The translations under genes were made by a program, and so were the position numbers. The notes under the pieces were generated by a model that searched no databases, had not been told where the DNA came from, and saw only the letters and a program-made list of their open reading frames with translations. This document shows, one piece after another, positions 37,936-47,977 of a stretch of 64,000 nt of DNA; positions within the stretch are counted from its first letter, which is position 1; each line of letters opens with the position of its first letter. Origin of the DNA: Bacteroidetes bacterium SCGC AAA795-G10 (GTDB lineage: Bacteria; Bacteroidota; Bacteroidia; Flavobacteriales; Flavobacteriaceae); contig QFDA01000002.1 in assembly GCA_003130815.1 (NCBI GenBank), forward strand, positions 87,662-151,661. Reading direction: 5' to 3'.

Positions 37936-38511
37936 ATGAGAATAATTACATCTGCTATATGTTTTTCGTGCTTTTATTTTACCTGTGGTTTTTCTCAAGT
38001 CAAATACGAAAAAGAATACCGTATCAAAGAGAATAAGGTTCCCGAAAATATCAAATCATATCTTAGTGAAATTTCTTTTAAAAATAAAATAAAATGGTAC
38101 AAAGACGAAGCGCTTAGCAAATACACTTATGAAGCAAAAACTTTTCATGATAATCTAAATTTTAGTATCGAATTTGATTCTTTAGGAATCATTGAAGATG
38201 TAGAATTTAAAATTGAATGGAAAAATATACCTGAGCTCATTAAAAAAAATATAGAATTTTATCTTGATAGCATATATCAAAAAAAGAAAATTATAAAAGT
38301 GCAGATTCAATACACTGGAAAACCAGAAAGTTTGATTAATATCTTAAAGGATTTAAATCAGAATCAAAGATTAACAAGGAAATATGAAATCGTTTTAAAG
38401 GGGAAAGAAAATAAAAAATATCAAATGATGGAATTTTTGTTTTCTGATGAAGGAAAATTTGAACATAAAGCAACTATTATGATTAAAAACACTGACAATC
38501 TTGAATACTAA
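37936..38511 (+). CDS. Exported protein with PepSY-like region, function unknown
   Basis: 191 residues with a signal peptide at about 1-21 (ending CGFSQ). The mature part contains segments such as FHDNLNFSIEFDSLGIIEDVEFKIEW that resemble PepSY-like (BLIP-like) domains of Bacteroidota periplasmic proteins. This is a pattern judgement only. It overlaps the DUF2490 gene by 11 nt, which suggests a functional pair at the envelope. Confidence 0.7.
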   Translation: MRIITSAICFSCFYFTCGFSQVKYEKEYRIKENKVPENIKSYLSEISFKNKIKWYKDEALSKYTYEAKTFHDNLNFSIEFDSLGIIEDVEFKIEWKNIPELIKKNIEFYLDSIYQKKKIIKVQIQYTGKPESLINILKDLNQNQRLTRKYEIVLKGKENKKYQMMEFLFSDEGKFEHKATIMIKNTDNLEY

Positions 38512-39187
38512 GGTCAGATTAGGGAGTTTAACTCTATTCTTATTATTTAATAACTTAATTTTTTCTCAAAACAAAACCCTTGGTGGAATTCCCCAATTAA
38601 ATATTAATAAAATTTTATCTGAAAAATGGCGTCTTAATCTAAAAATTGAATCAAGAAACAAATTTTATGAATTTGGTAAAGAATTTGAAAACTTCATCAA
38701 ATTTCAACACAGTAATACCGATTATAGTATAATTTTTTCAAAACGAATAGGTCTAAGTAATTCTTTGGCAGGAGGACTTTTATTCCGTTCAGGTGATAAA
38801 TATTTTAAAAGCAGATATATTCAGCAGTTAACATTTGTTAATCAGCATACTTTTTTTAGAATCGCTCAACGTTTATTACTTGATCAAACAATAAAAGTAA
38901 ATACACCCTTTGAGATTAGATTTCGCTACAGAATGACATTTGAATTACCTATGAATGGAAGATCAATTGATAATGACGAATGGTATTTAAAACTAAATAA
39001 TGAATTTCTAAATTGTTATAAAAACCAAAAGTATAATCTAGAATTTCGATCCTCACCACTTTTAGGGTTTAAATTTTCAGATCAAAACAAATTTGAATTT
39101 GGTTTGGACTATAGAAATGAATCATTAATCTATCAAATGTCAAAACATCAGTTTTGGTTAAGCCTAAATTGGTTTATTACTTTATAA
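38501..39187 (+). CDS. DUF2490 family outer-membrane-type protein
   Basis: 228 residues with a signal peptide (ending IFSQ, about residue 23) and a mature region of alternating amphipathic strands ending in Phe/Trp/Leu, as in outer-membrane barrels. I assign it to DUF2490 from its overall pattern (WRLNLKIESRNKFYEFG, FRYRMTFELPMNG). The start is TTG 38501, inside the preceding gene, and gives the only complete signal peptide. It converges on aroQ with an 18-nt gap. Confidence 0.75.
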   Translation: MNTKVRLGSLTLFLLFNNLIFSQNKTLGGIPQLNINKILSEKWRLNLKIESRNKFYEFGKEFENFIKFQHSNTDYSIIFSKRIGLSNSLAGGLLFRSGDKYFKSRYIQQLTFVNQHTFFRIAQRLLLDQTIKVNTPFEIRFRYRMTFELPMNGRSIDNDEWYLKLNNEFLNCYKNQKYNLEFRSSPLLGFKFSDQNKFEFGLDYRNESLIYQMSKHQFWLSLNWFITL

Positions 39188-39205
39188 ACTTGATATTTTC
39201 ATAAT

Positions 39206-39622
39206 TTAATTTAAAACACTTTCAACAGCTATTCGATATGAATCAAGCCCAAAACCAACAATTAAACCCTTTGCAACTGGAGTAATATAGGATCTATGTC
39301 TAAAATCATCTCTAGCAAAAGTGTTTGTAATGTGAATTTCAATAACTGATGAATCAATACTCTTAATGGCATCTCCTATGGCAATAGATGTATGGGTGTA
39401 ACCACCAGCATTAAGTAATATTAAGTCTGAAGTAAATCCAACTTCTTGTAAGCGATTTATCAACTCACCTTCAACATTAGATTGGAAATAATCGAACACT
39501 ATATTTGAATATCTTTTTTTTAAGTTTAAATAATATTCATCAAATGTTTGATTACCATAAAAATGCGGTTCTCTTGTCCCAATGAGATTTAAATTTGGTC
39601 CATTAATAATGCTGATTTTCAT
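39206..39622 (-). CDS. aroQ: 3-dehydroquinate dehydratase, type II
   Basis: Shikimate-pathway dehydratase. Starting at ATG 39622 the product is 138 residues with the family opening MKISIINGPNLNLIGTREP. The catalytic Tyr is in HFYG, and the NAGGYTHTSIAI and IEIHITNTFARDDFRHRSY motifs are present. The frame is open further upstream (to 39655), but those codons are not part of the family. Confidence 0.96.
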   Translation of the reverse strand: MKISIINGPNLNLIGTREPHFYGNQTFDEYYLNLKKRYSNIVFDYFQSNVEGELINRLQEVGFTSDLILLNAGGYTHTSIAIGDAIKSIDSSVIEIHITNTFARDDFRHRSYITPVAKGLIVGFGLDSYRIAVESVLN

Positions 39623-39680
39623 TTTTATTATTTTAGTAAATGTATGTAAATTCAAATTATTGTCATAAAAATAAAAAATT

Positions 39681-40583
39681 ATGAATTGGCAAAAAGCTCT
39701 GGATAATTTTAGAATGTATCTTAAAATAGAAAGAGGCCTTTCACAAAATTCAATAGAAAACTATAGTTTAGATATCAAATCTTTTAAGGACTTTCTTTGC
39801 GATCAAAAAATTGATGAAACACCCTTAAACTGTAAACAAGAAACAGTTAAAAAATATATATATGAAACGGCTAGGGTATTAAGCGGACACACACAAGCTA
39901 GAAGAATTTCTGGACTTAGGAGTTTTTTTGATTATTTAATCTTTGAAAAATATAGGTCTACTAATCCTACTGATTTAGTAGAAACCCCAAAATTAGGAAA
40001 AAAATTACCCGACGTTTTATCAATTAGTGAAATCGAATTAATTATTAAAAATTTAGATTTGAGCCACCCTCAAGGACATAGAAATCGAGCAATTATTGAG
40101 ACTCTATATGGAAGTGGACTTAGAGTATCGGAAATTGTAAATTTGAATTTATCTAATTTGTTTTTCAAAGAATCACTTATACAAGTCACAGGCAAAGGAA
40201 ATAAGCAGAGATTAGTTCCTATGGGTAGTATTTCAAAAAAATACCTTGAAATATATATTAAACAAGTTCGAAATTTTCAAAAAATAGATAATAAAGATCA
40301 AGACCTTGTGTTCTTAAATAGAAATGGGAAGCAATTAACAAGACAAATGATTTTTACATTGGTTCAGACTTTGGCATCAAAAGCTAAGATTGATAAAAAA
40401 ATTGGACCACACACCTTTAGGCATTCCTTTGCAACACACCTTTTAGAAAATGGCGCAGATCTTAAAACCATACAAATTTTACTTGGACACGAAAGTATTA
40501 CAACTACAGAGATTTATACTCATTTAGACACACAACACTTAAAACAAATTATCAGAAAATTTCATCCAAGGAGTGAAAACTAA
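39681..40583 (+). CDS. xerD: Tyrosine recombinase XerD
   Basis: Resolves chromosome dimers at dif together with XerC. N-terminal SAM-like domain with ERGLSQNSIENY; catalytic residues Arg about 148 (SGLRVSE), the Lys of GKGNKQR, His244 and Arg247 (HTFRHSFATHLL), His270 and the nucleophile Tyr279. 300 residues. The neighbourhood has no mobile-element features, so it is the housekeeping recombinase rather than an integrase. The stop overlaps that of the response regulator by 4 nt. Confidence 0.92.
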   Translation: MNWQKALDNFRMYLKIERGLSQNSIENYSLDIKSFKDFLCDQKIDETPLNCKQETVKKYIYETARVLSGHTQARRISGLRSFFDYLIFEKYRSTNPTDLVETPKLGKKLPDVLSISEIELIIKNLDLSHPQGHRNRAIIETLYGSGLRVSEIVNLNLSNLFFKESLIQVTGKGNKQRLVPMGSISKKYLEIYIKQVRNFQKIDNKDQDLVFLNRNGKQLTRQMIFTLVQTLASKAKIDKKIGPHTFRHSFATHLLENGADLKTIQILLGHESITTTEIYTHLDTQHLKQIIRKFHPRSEN

Positions 40584-41284
40584 TTATTAATTACAAGACG
40601 AAAACCCTCACCATGAATATTTAAAATCTGAACTTTTTTGTCTCTAACAAGATACTTTCTAAGCTTCGCAATATATACATCCATACTTCTAGATGTAAAA
40701 TAATTATCATCACGCCAAATTTTATTGAGTGCTATTTCTCGAGGAAGAAGGTCATTTACATGGAGAACTAGTAGACGTAATAGCTGATTTTCTTTCGGTG
40801 AAAGTTTAATATCTTTTCCATCCTTATAAGTTAAGATGCGAAGCTTAGAATTAAAATTAAAGTCACTAAAGTCAAATTCGAAAATATCATTTTCAGGAAT
40901 AAAAGATTTTGTGTTACGATTCAATGTTGCTTTTATTTTTGCTAGAAGAACCTCTGAATCAAAGGGTTTTGTCATATAATCATCGCCTCCTATTTTAAAA
41001 CCCTTCAAAACGTCTTCTTTTAGATGTTTAGCAGTCAGAAAAAAAATTGGAACTTCATCATTTTTCTCTCTTATTTCCTTGGCTAGTGTGAAGCCGTCTT
41101 TGTAGGGCATCATAATATCTAGGATGCACAAATCAAAATTAGATTTATTAAACTTTTCAAAACCTTCAATACCGTTCCTAGCAAGGACAATGTCATAATC
41201 GTTGAGAGTTAAATATTCCTTTAAAATTTTACCAAAGTTAGGATCATCTTCAACTATTAAGATTTTCTTATTCTTATTTTTCAT
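40580..41284 (-). CDS. OmpR-family response regulator
   Basis: Two-domain regulator of 234 residues. Receiver domain with the phosphorylated Asp56 (LCILDIMMP) and conserved Lys106 (YMTKPF), and a C-terminal winged helix (SPKENQLLRLL, SRSMDVYIAKLRKYL). It is paired with the histidine kinase 23 nt upstream and resembles the Bacteroides RprY type. The signal and targets are unknown. Confidence 0.93.
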   Translation of the reverse strand: MKNKNKKILIVEDDPNFGKILKEYLTLNDYDIVLARNGIEGFEKFNKSNFDLCILDIMMPYKDGFTLAKEIREKNDEVPIFFLTAKHLKEDVLKGFKIGGDDYMTKPFDSEVLLAKIKATLNRNTKSFIPENDIFEFDFSDFNFNSKLRILTYKDGKDIKLSPKENQLLRLLVLHVNDLLPREIALNKIWRDDNYFTSRSMDVYIAKLRKYLVRDKKVQILNIHGEGFRLVINN

Positions 41285-41307
41285 TGCAATTTATTTATTG
41301 AATTTAA

Positions 41308-42891
41308 TTAATAGTCACTAGGTAAATAAATGGTGAATGTAGTCCCAAAATCATATTTACTATTCAAATTTATTTTACCTCTATGCAGATCAACAATTTT
41401 TTTTACATAAGCTAAGCCAAGTCCATGGCCTTTCACGTTGTGTATATCTCCCGATTCGGCTCTAAAAAATTTATCAAATACTTTTCGCTGTATACTAGGG
41501 CTCATGCCAATACCATTATCTTTTATTTTTAAAACAAAATTTTCGTCTTGATCAAAAGTTAGTATACTGATTTGAGGTTCACTATTACTATATTTTATAG
41601 AATTGTCAAGTAAATTTACAATTATGTTAACGAGATGATTTTTATTTCCACTAATCACATGTTTATTGGCTTTAAAATCTGTAATTAATTTACCTGATTT
41701 ATCATTTAAAATTAACTGTATATGCCCGACAGCCTCCTTTATGATCTTATGAATGTCAATTTTGGTTTTTTGAATTGGTTCATTAGTTCGATCCAATTGA
41801 GATATACGTAATACATTCTCTACTTGTGATAACATTCTAATATTTTCTTCACGTATTGTTTTCACATATTTAAGAATCTTTTGTGGTGTTTTAGATACTT
41901 TTGGATTAGATATAGCATCTAATGCCAAGTTGATTGTAGCTATTGGCGTCTTAAATTCATGTGACATATTATTTATGAAATCAGTTTTGATTTCAGATAT
42001 TTTCTTTTGACGAATAATCTGATATAGTGCACTTGAAGAAACTAAAACAATGAAAAGGGTTAAAAATAATGATAGTCCGCCTACACTCAATATAGAAGAA
42101 AAAACATATTTATCTTTTTCTGGAAAAGAAACTATTAATTCATATTTTCGTAAACTTTTATCATCTTGAAAAATTGGTATTGAATATTTATATCCTTCTT
42201 GTATTTCGATATAATTATTTGACATGATTTTAGTAGCTAATCCATTATCATATATACCGAACTCATAGCTTGTGACAATCATTTTAGAATCAAATTCTTT
42301 TTTCAACACATAATCTAGTTCGTTTACGTTAAGTCTTTTATGTATAGGTGTATTTGCAGTATAATCTTTAAAAGTGGATCTGATTCTCTGATTTGCAATA
42401 TTCATTCTTTCAATAGTTTTAATCTTTTCAACTGAGGCGGCTATATTATTTTCGCGATTAAAAACATCATTTTTATTAATTATTGTTGTATTACGAACTT
42501 GTTTCACATCTGTTAATTTTGTCAAAGTATCTCCAAGTTTTGGATCTAAATAAGGTGCAATTTTAAAATCTTGCTCAAGGATACCGAAGGCATAATAAGA
42601 AACTAGATTGTTAGTTTTATCTTCATCCAAAAACAAAAATATATTTGCAAAACTCGCATCGTCAGGAGTCCCAATTGAATCAATTAATTTCTCATAAGCT
42701 TTTATATAATCTGTTAACTCACGCTCTTGTATTTCTTCAGCAACTCTTATAAGAGACTGTTGTACTGCCAATGAGAACTCTTCTTCTTTATCGTTCCAAG
42801 CTGAAAAAATCCAATATCCTTGAAGTATTAAGATGCCAAGGATTGAGATTATCATAAAGCTTACTAATGAAATGAAAAGGTTTTTTTTCAT
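41308..42891 (-). CDS. Membrane sensor histidine kinase
   Basis: Partner of the adjacent response regulator. Transmembrane helix 1 at about 5-27, a periplasmic sensor region to about 270, a second helix near 275-297, then the H-box MSHEFKTPIATINLAL (His near 309) and the ATPase blocks NLLDNSIKYS, DNGIGMSP and GHGLGLAYVKK. It resembles RprX-type kinases. ATG 42891 is preferred over a TTG one codon upstream. Confidence 0.93.
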   Translation of the reverse strand: MKKNLFISLVSFMIISILGILILQGYWIFSAWNDKEEEFSLAVQQSLIRVAEEIQERELTDYIKAYEKLIDSIGTPDDASFANIFLFLDEDKTNNLVSYYAFGILEQDFKIAPYLDPKLGDTLTKLTDVKQVRNTTIINKNDVFNRENNIAASVEKIKTIERMNIANQRIRSTFKDYTANTPIHKRLNVNELDYVLKKEFDSKMIVTSYEFGIYDNGLATKIMSNNYIEIQEGYKYSIPIFQDDKSLRKYELIVSFPEKDKYVFSSILSVGGLSLFLTLFIVLVSSSALYQIIRQKKISEIKTDFINNMSHEFKTPIATINLALDAISNPKVSKTPQKILKYVKTIREENIRMLSQVENVLRISQLDRTNEPIQKTKIDIHKIIKEAVGHIQLILNDKSGKLITDFKANKHVISGNKNHLVNIIVNLLDNSIKYSNSEPQISILTFDQDENFVLKIKDNGIGMSPSIQRKVFDKFFRAESGDIHNVKGHGLGLAYVKKIVDLHRGKINLNSKYDFGTTFTIYLPSDY

Positions 42892-42981
42892 CAATTAATG
42901 CTTTTAAATTGAAAGGGCTTTATTCAAAACTGTATTCCTTATTAACTTTGATCAATCATAAAAATAAATATTAAAGTTGTC

Positions 42982-43575
42982 TTAATAAATATTCTCTTTA
43001 TTGTTTAACTTTTTAATAAGATTTTTTACCTTCTCTTGTGTTTCTACCAAACTAATATTTTCAATAACATAATCTGCATATTTTTCTTTTTTTTTATCTT
43101 TCCATTGGTTATTCATCCTAGCTATTACTTCAGATTCATTAACAGAATCTCTATCGACAATTCTTTTTATTCTTACATCCAATGGTGCTTTAACTAGTAC
43201 AATAATATCACATGACTTATAGCTTCCACTTTCTATTAAAATAGCTGCTTCTTTTACTACTACAGGAAAATTCTGATATTTCTTTTTAAATTTTTCAAAA
43301 GTTTCATTTACAGCTGGATGAACTATATCATTTAATTTTTCAAGCAATTTTGAATTGGAAAATACTTTTTTTGATAAGGCTTTTCTATCTAAAATTCCTT
43401 TTGCATCATAAACTTCCTTACCAAATAACTTTAACACAGTTTCTTTCAATTCCACCTCTAAAAGTTTTTTACCAACTTCGTCAGATTCAAAACATGGATA
43501 GCCATGCTCTCTGAAATAATTTAAAATTGTTGATTTCCCGCTACCTATTCCTCCAGTAAGACCAACTATAATCAT
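42982..43575 (-). CDS. coaE: Dephospho-CoA kinase
   Basis: Last step of CoA synthesis. P-loop GGIGSGKS at 8-15, and the family motif FESDEVGKKLLE follows near 29. 197 residues. It overlaps the YbbR gene by 4 nt. The CoA-synthesis gene coaBC lies about 4 kb upstream in the same strand block. Confidence 0.95.
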   Translation of the reverse strand: MIIVGLTGGIGSGKSTILNYFREHGYPCFESDEVGKKLLEVELKETVLKLFGKEVYDAKGILDRKALSKKVFSNSKLLEKLNDIVHPAVNETFEKFKKKYQNFPVVVKEAAILIESGSYKSCDIIVLVKAPLDVRIKRIVDRDSVNESEVIARMNNQWKDKKKEKYADYVIENISLVETQEKVKNLIKKLNNKENIY

Positions 43576-44534
43576 TTTCTTATTAGATAATTTACTACTT
43601 TTGGCTCTAAAATTATTTGTTTTACGCCAGCTGGTTTCTTTTGAACATATAATTCTAATTCTTTAGTTTGCCCATCCAATATTTTATCAAAGTCAGCAAT
43701 TAATCTAAAATCTGAGATCCCAACGTTACCGATAATTGTCATGGGTATTGTGGCCCTTATTTTTGACTTAGCAGGAAAAAGTTTTACTTTGATTCCTTTT
43801 GGTTGATTTATTAATTCAATAGGTATATTTAATTCTTTTTCAGAATAGCGAGAAACTGAAAGTTCTATATTTACCTTAACTTTTGAAAATTTAATACCTT
43901 GTATAGGTTTAAGATTTACTTTTTTTGATATTGATTTAAAAACATCTTCTTCGTAATATGTTACTGTTTCAACAAAATTAATTGAATCTAAGAGCACTTT
44001 TGGTCCTCTTATAATTACACTATCTGGTTTACTAATAACACCATTATCAATCAAATATCCAGCTCTCAGATTTATTTTAGTTCGTGGGAAAACCGGAAGT
44101 TTTTTTTCATTTAAGCGACTAAACTTAATTTTAAAAGAGGATGGATTAATTAGGTTAAGTGATGTGTTATTATAAAGTTGTTGCAGAATGAAAAATTTTT
44201 GATTCTCAACATTTAATTCAAAGATTTCTCTTCCAAAGTCAGCTTGATTTATATCAATTTTTAAAATATAATTGAATAGCCGATATAAAATAATTTCAAT
44301 ACCACTAGCGGTTATAGAAGTATTTAATTTTTGATTATTATCAGGAATTATGACTCCTTCTGGTATATTTATCCACTCGATATTAAAAGTTTGTTCAACT
44401 GTATATGAGTTTGAGAGTTTTGTGCTCAACCAAAAGGAAAATGAAATAAAAACAAATAATAAAAAAAAACGAAGACGATTTTTTGAAGGTAATTTTTTTT
44501 TAAATCTAGCATTTCCTTCAGTTCCTTTTAACAT
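43572..44534 (-). CDS. YbbR-like domain protein
   Basis: 320 residues. A hydrophobic anchor at about 22-40 is followed by YbbR-like repeats (a beta-rich fold, for example INIPEGVIIPDNNQKLNTSI-type segments), so it is probably exposed outside the inner membrane. In Firmicutes the YbbR protein CdaR regulates di-adenylate cyclase, but no cyclase gene is present here. It sits between fabI and coaE. Confidence 0.85.
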   Translation of the reverse strand: MLKGTEGNARFKKKLPSKNRLRFFLLFVFISFSFWLSTKLSNSYTVEQTFNIEWINIPEGVIIPDNNQKLNTSITASGIEIILYRLFNYILKIDINQADFGREIFELNVENQKFFILQQLYNNTSLNLINPSSFKIKFSRLNEKKLPVFPRTKINLRAGYLIDNGVISKPDSVIIRGPKVLLDSINFVETVTYYEEDVFKSISKKVNLKPIQGIKFSKVKVNIELSVSRYSEKELNIPIELINQPKGIKVKLFPAKSKIRATIPMTIIGNVGISDFRLIADFDKILDGQTKELELYVQKKPAGVKQIILEPKVVNYLIRK

Positions 44535-44552
44535 TTTATAAAAATAGGATTT

Positions 44553-45371
44553 TTAATCAGAGGGGTCTATAGAGTCGATAATATCCTGGCTAACTCCTAC
44601 ACTTGAAAATCCTCCATCGTGATATAAATTTTGAAGTGTAACTTTTCTTGTTAAATCTGAAAATAAAGTAACTGTATAATCTGCACATTCCTTTGCTGTA
44701 GCATTTCCTAATGGAGACATTTTTTCAGCATATTTAAGGAATCCGTCAAGGCCTGCAACACCTTTCCCAGCTGTAGTTAAAGTTGGTGACTGAGAAATTG
44801 TATTAACTCGTACCTTTTTATCTTTTCCAAAGAAATATCCAAAACTTCTTGCAATTGATTCTAAATATGCTTTATTATCTGCCATGTCGTTGTAATTAGG
44901 AAAAGTCCTTTGCGCAGCAATATATGTTAATGCGACAATACTACCCCACTTATTCATTGCATCTTTTTGATATAAACATTGCATCAATTTGTGAAATGAT
45001 AAAGCCGAAATATCCCAACCTTTTGTCATCCATCCGTAATCCAAATTAGTGTATTGCCTTCCTTTTCTTACGTTTAGTGACATTCCAATTGAATGCAATA
45101 CAAAGTCCAGTTTCGATCCAAGAATTTCTTGTGATTGGATAATCAACTTCTCTAGGTCTTCAGTATTTGTAGCATCGGCAGCGATTAACTTGGAACCTGT
45201 TTTTTCGGCTAGAATATTTATGTTTCCCATCCTTAAAGCGACCGGTGCATTAGTAAGTACATAGCTACCTCCCGCTTCAGTGACTGATTCAGCTGTTTTC
45301 CATGCGATAGAATTTTCGTCTAAAGCCCCAAAAATAATTCCCTTTTTGCCCTCTAAGATTTTGTATGACAT
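44553..45371 (-). CDS. fabI: Enoyl-[acyl-carrier-protein] reductase [NADH]
   Basis: Final reduction step of each fatty-acid elongation cycle. An SDR-fold enzyme with the FabI-type nucleotide region GIIFGALDENSIAWKTAE, LDFVLHSIG, and the active-site block with PNYNDMADNKAYLE. 272 residues is normal for FabI. It is the target class of triclosan, but sensitivity cannot be judged from this sequence. Confidence 0.95.
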   Translation of the reverse strand: MSYKILEGKKGIIFGALDENSIAWKTAESVTEAGGSYVLTNAPVALRMGNINILAEKTGSKLIAADATNTEDLEKLIIQSQEILGSKLDFVLHSIGMSLNVRKGRQYTNLDYGWMTKGWDISALSFHKLMQCLYQKDAMNKWGSIVALTYIAAQRTFPNYNDMADNKAYLESIARSFGYFFGKDKKVRVNTISQSPTLTTAGKGVAGLDGFLKYAEKMSPLGNATAKECADYTVTLFSDLTRKVTLQNLYHDGGFSSVGVSQDIIDSIDPSD

Positions 45372-45400
45372 TTTTTTAGTTATTTAAAGATACGTTTTAA

Positions 45401-47053
45401 TTAATTCATTAATTGTTTTGCATGCTCAATTGCTGATTTGGTTACCTTATTTCCAGATAACATTTTAGCAATTTCCTCTATTCGTGATTTATGATTTAAA
45501 AACTCTAAAAAAGTTTTTGTTTTACCATTATCTAGCTTTTTCTCAACTCTAAAGTGATGATTACCTTTTGCAGCAACCTGAGGTAGATGTGTAATTGTAA
45601 AAACCTGTAATTTTGTTGATATAGTTCCCATAACTTCAGCAATGCTACTTGAAATTTTACCGGATACACCCGTGTCAATTTCATCAAATACTAGTGTTGG
45701 TAATTTTTTATATTGTGACAATATTGCCTTTATAGCTAACATAATTCGTGATAATTCACCACCCGAAACAACTTTTTTTAAAGTTTTAAAATCACTTCCT
45801 CTATTAGCACTAAACATAAATGAAATTTCATCAGTACCATTATTATAGAACTCATTCCCTTTATCTAATTGAATTTTGAAAGTAGCTTGATCCATACCCA
45901 TCTTAGTAACTAACAATTTAAGTTCTTTTTCTAAAATTGATATAGTCTTTTTTCGATTGAAAGATAATTCACTGCTATATTTTCTTAAAGTATTTTCTAG
46001 ATTTTTCTGTTTTTTTTCAAGATAAAGCAAATTTTCTTCAAATTTCGAATTGTTATAAATGGTTTTCTCAAGCTTTTGTTTTATGAAAATTAAATCGTCT
46101 ACATTTTTGACTTTATGTTTTTGATAAAGTGAATTTAAATGATCAATCCTTAAATTAAATTCATTTAATTTTTCTGGATTGGTTTCTAACATTTCAAATT
46201 GCGATTTAAGACTCTCTAAAATATCCTCTAATTCGATTGATAAAATACCAACGCGATTATTTAAATCCTCAAATTTCTTTGATTTTTCGTAAATCCCATT
46301 AATATTCTTAACAAGCTCCTTAAATTTATCTAAAAGTCCAAACGACTCTAATTCGATCATTTGTATTGAATTTGCTATAGTTTTTTGCAAATACTCAACA
46401 CTACTCAATTCGTTTATATTTTCCTCAAGTTCTTCTTGCATTCCAATTTCTAATTTGGAAGAGTTTAACTCTTCTAGTAAAAATCTATCAAGCTCAAATG
46501 CTTTTTGAACATGAGATTGAGAAAAATGTAGTTCCTCATACTCTTTGACACAGTTTTTAAACGATATCAATGTATTTTGATATTTCTTTAGTAATTCTTC
46601 GTTACCAGCTAAAGCATCTAAAACTTCAATTTGATATTCGTTTTCTAATAACGTCTGTGTGTCATTTTGGGAATGAATATCAATTAAATTTAGACTTATC
46701 TTTTCTAATAAATTTAAATTAACGGGCGTATCATTAACAAAAGCTCTTGATTTGCCATGAGGCAAAATTTCACGTCTTAAGACTGTTTCATCATAATAAT
46801 CTAGATCATATTTATCAAATAATGGCTTAAGTGTGTATTGATTAATTTGAAATACTGCTTCAACTATACATTTTCTTGATGAATCAAACATATTTGATAG
46901 GTCAGCACGTTTTCCTAAAACAAGAGATAGACCTCCTAAAAGGATAGATTTACCAGTACCTGTCTCACCTGTAATACATGTCATACCTTCTGAAAAATCA
47001 ACCTCTAAATCTTCAATTATAGCGAAGTTTTTTATTTTTAATTTAGTAAGCAA
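45401..47053 (-). CDS. recN: DNA repair protein RecN
   Basis: SMC-like ATPase of double-strand-break repair. Walker A GETGTGKS at 29-36, a long coiled-coil centre (about 150-390), the ABC signature VSGGELSRIMLA near 430 and Walker B LVFDEIDTGVSG near 460. 550 residues is normal. The start is TTG at 47053, as the family opening MLTKLKIKNFAII demands. Confidence 0.95.
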   Translation of the reverse strand: MLTKLKIKNFAIIEDLEVDFSEGMTCITGETGTGKSILLGGLSLVLGKRADLSNMFDSSRKCIVEAVFQINQYTLKPLFDKYDLDYYDETVLRREILPHGKSRAFVNDTPVNLNLLEKISLNLIDIHSQNDTQTLLENEYQIEVLDALAGNEELLKKYQNTLISFKNCVKEYEELHFSQSHVQKAFELDRFLLEELNSSKLEIGMQEELEENINELSSVEYLQKTIANSIQMIELESFGLLDKFKELVKNINGIYEKSKKFEDLNNRVGILSIELEDILESLKSQFEMLETNPEKLNEFNLRIDHLNSLYQKHKVKNVDDLIFIKQKLEKTIYNNSKFEENLLYLEKKQKNLENTLRKYSSELSFNRKKTISILEKELKLLVTKMGMDQATFKIQLDKGNEFYNNGTDEISFMFSANRGSDFKTLKKVVSGGELSRIMLAIKAILSQYKKLPTLVFDEIDTGVSGKISSSIAEVMGTISTKLQVFTITHLPQVAAKGNHHFRVEKKLDNGKTKTFLEFLNHKSRIEEIAKMLSGNKVTKSAIEHAKQLMN

Positions 47054-47086
47054 ATCTGATTTTTTTTAAAAACAAAATATACAAAA

Positions 47087-47977
47087 TTATGCTTTGATTT
47101 GTTTCCATCTACTTCCAAAAAAAGGAGCAATTTTCTTTAAAACGTCTTCTGTTTTTTTAAAATCTATCTTTGGTCCTTCCTTGAATAAATTTACTATTTC
47201 CTCAACCTTAGCATCAAAAAATAATTGTAATAAAAATGCATTTGGTCTTCTCTGAAATAATGGTTCTAAGTTTTGAATTGAAAGCATTAAAGCTTTTTTT
47301 CCAGCAATAGGATCGTTAGTCAATTGGTCTAATCCAGAACGATGATAATTATACATGGTTTGTCGATATTCTTTGAATGTATTTGACCTTAAAGAATCAA
47401 TTAACCAAAACCTATTCCTAAGACCGTCTCCAGGTTTCCATCCTTTTCTAACAGAACTCTGTGCAAGATTTAAAACTTGCCTAGCTTTTTCAAAATATCT
47501 GTTCCCCCCATTCTGTAAAAAAGTATCCGCATCAAGACCAATTATTACATATGCATAAAAGCTAATCAAAGAAATTAAATTGGATTCAAAACTAGATTCA
47601 TTAAAAAAAAGGGGTTGAAACTCTTGATAAGAAAAAGTAATATCCTTGTCTAAAAAATTTAAAATAGGACTATCATAACTTGTTTGAAATACTGGTCGTT
47701 CAGATTGGACTTGAAGTGTAGCTTCAAATTGATCGTTGCTATAGGCAGAAAGATTAAATACAAAAGAGCAGTTGATTTTTTCTTGATTTAAAAAAGCTTT
47801 TTCTGTCCAAACTTGAGTATTAATAAATTCTTTAAGGGCGCGTTCTAGGGTCTTAAATATCTGTTGATTTGTTTGGTTTACTAGATCTGAATTTACTATA
47901 ACTTGAGCATTTAACTCTTGGGAAGTAACGTGAAAACTAAGAACACAAGCTAATAATACACATAAAATTTTTTTCAT
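47087..47977 (-). CDS. DUF4835 family exported protein (PorD-like)
   Basis: 296 residues with a signal peptide (about 1-19, ending VTSQ). The central block ISFYAYVIIGLDADTFLQNGG is typical of DUF4835, a Bacteroidota family that I recall being linked to type IX secretion as PorD. That link is from memory and not shown here. It overlaps coaBC by 4 nt, a conserved pairing in flavobacteria. Confidence 0.85.
   Translation of the reverse strand: MKKILCVLLACVLSFHVTSQELNAQVIVNSDLVNQTNQQIFKTLERALKEFINTQVWTEKAFLNQEKINCSFVFNLSAYSNDQFEATLQVQSERPVFQTSYDSPILNFLDKDITFSYQEFQPLFFNESSFESNLISLISFYAYVIIGLDADTFLQNGGNRYFEKARQVLNLAQSSVRKGWKPGDGLRNRFWLIDSLRSNTFKEYRQTMYNYHRSGLDQLTNDPIAGKKALMLSIQNLEPLFQRRPNAFLLQLFFDAKVEEIVNLFKEGPKIDFKKTEDVLKKIAPFFGSRWKQIKA

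Noticed and set aside
39681..40583. Tyrosine recombinase as a sign of an integrated element
   Set aside because: It is a 300-residue XerD with housekeeping neighbours; there are no attachment repeats, tRNA or phage genes.
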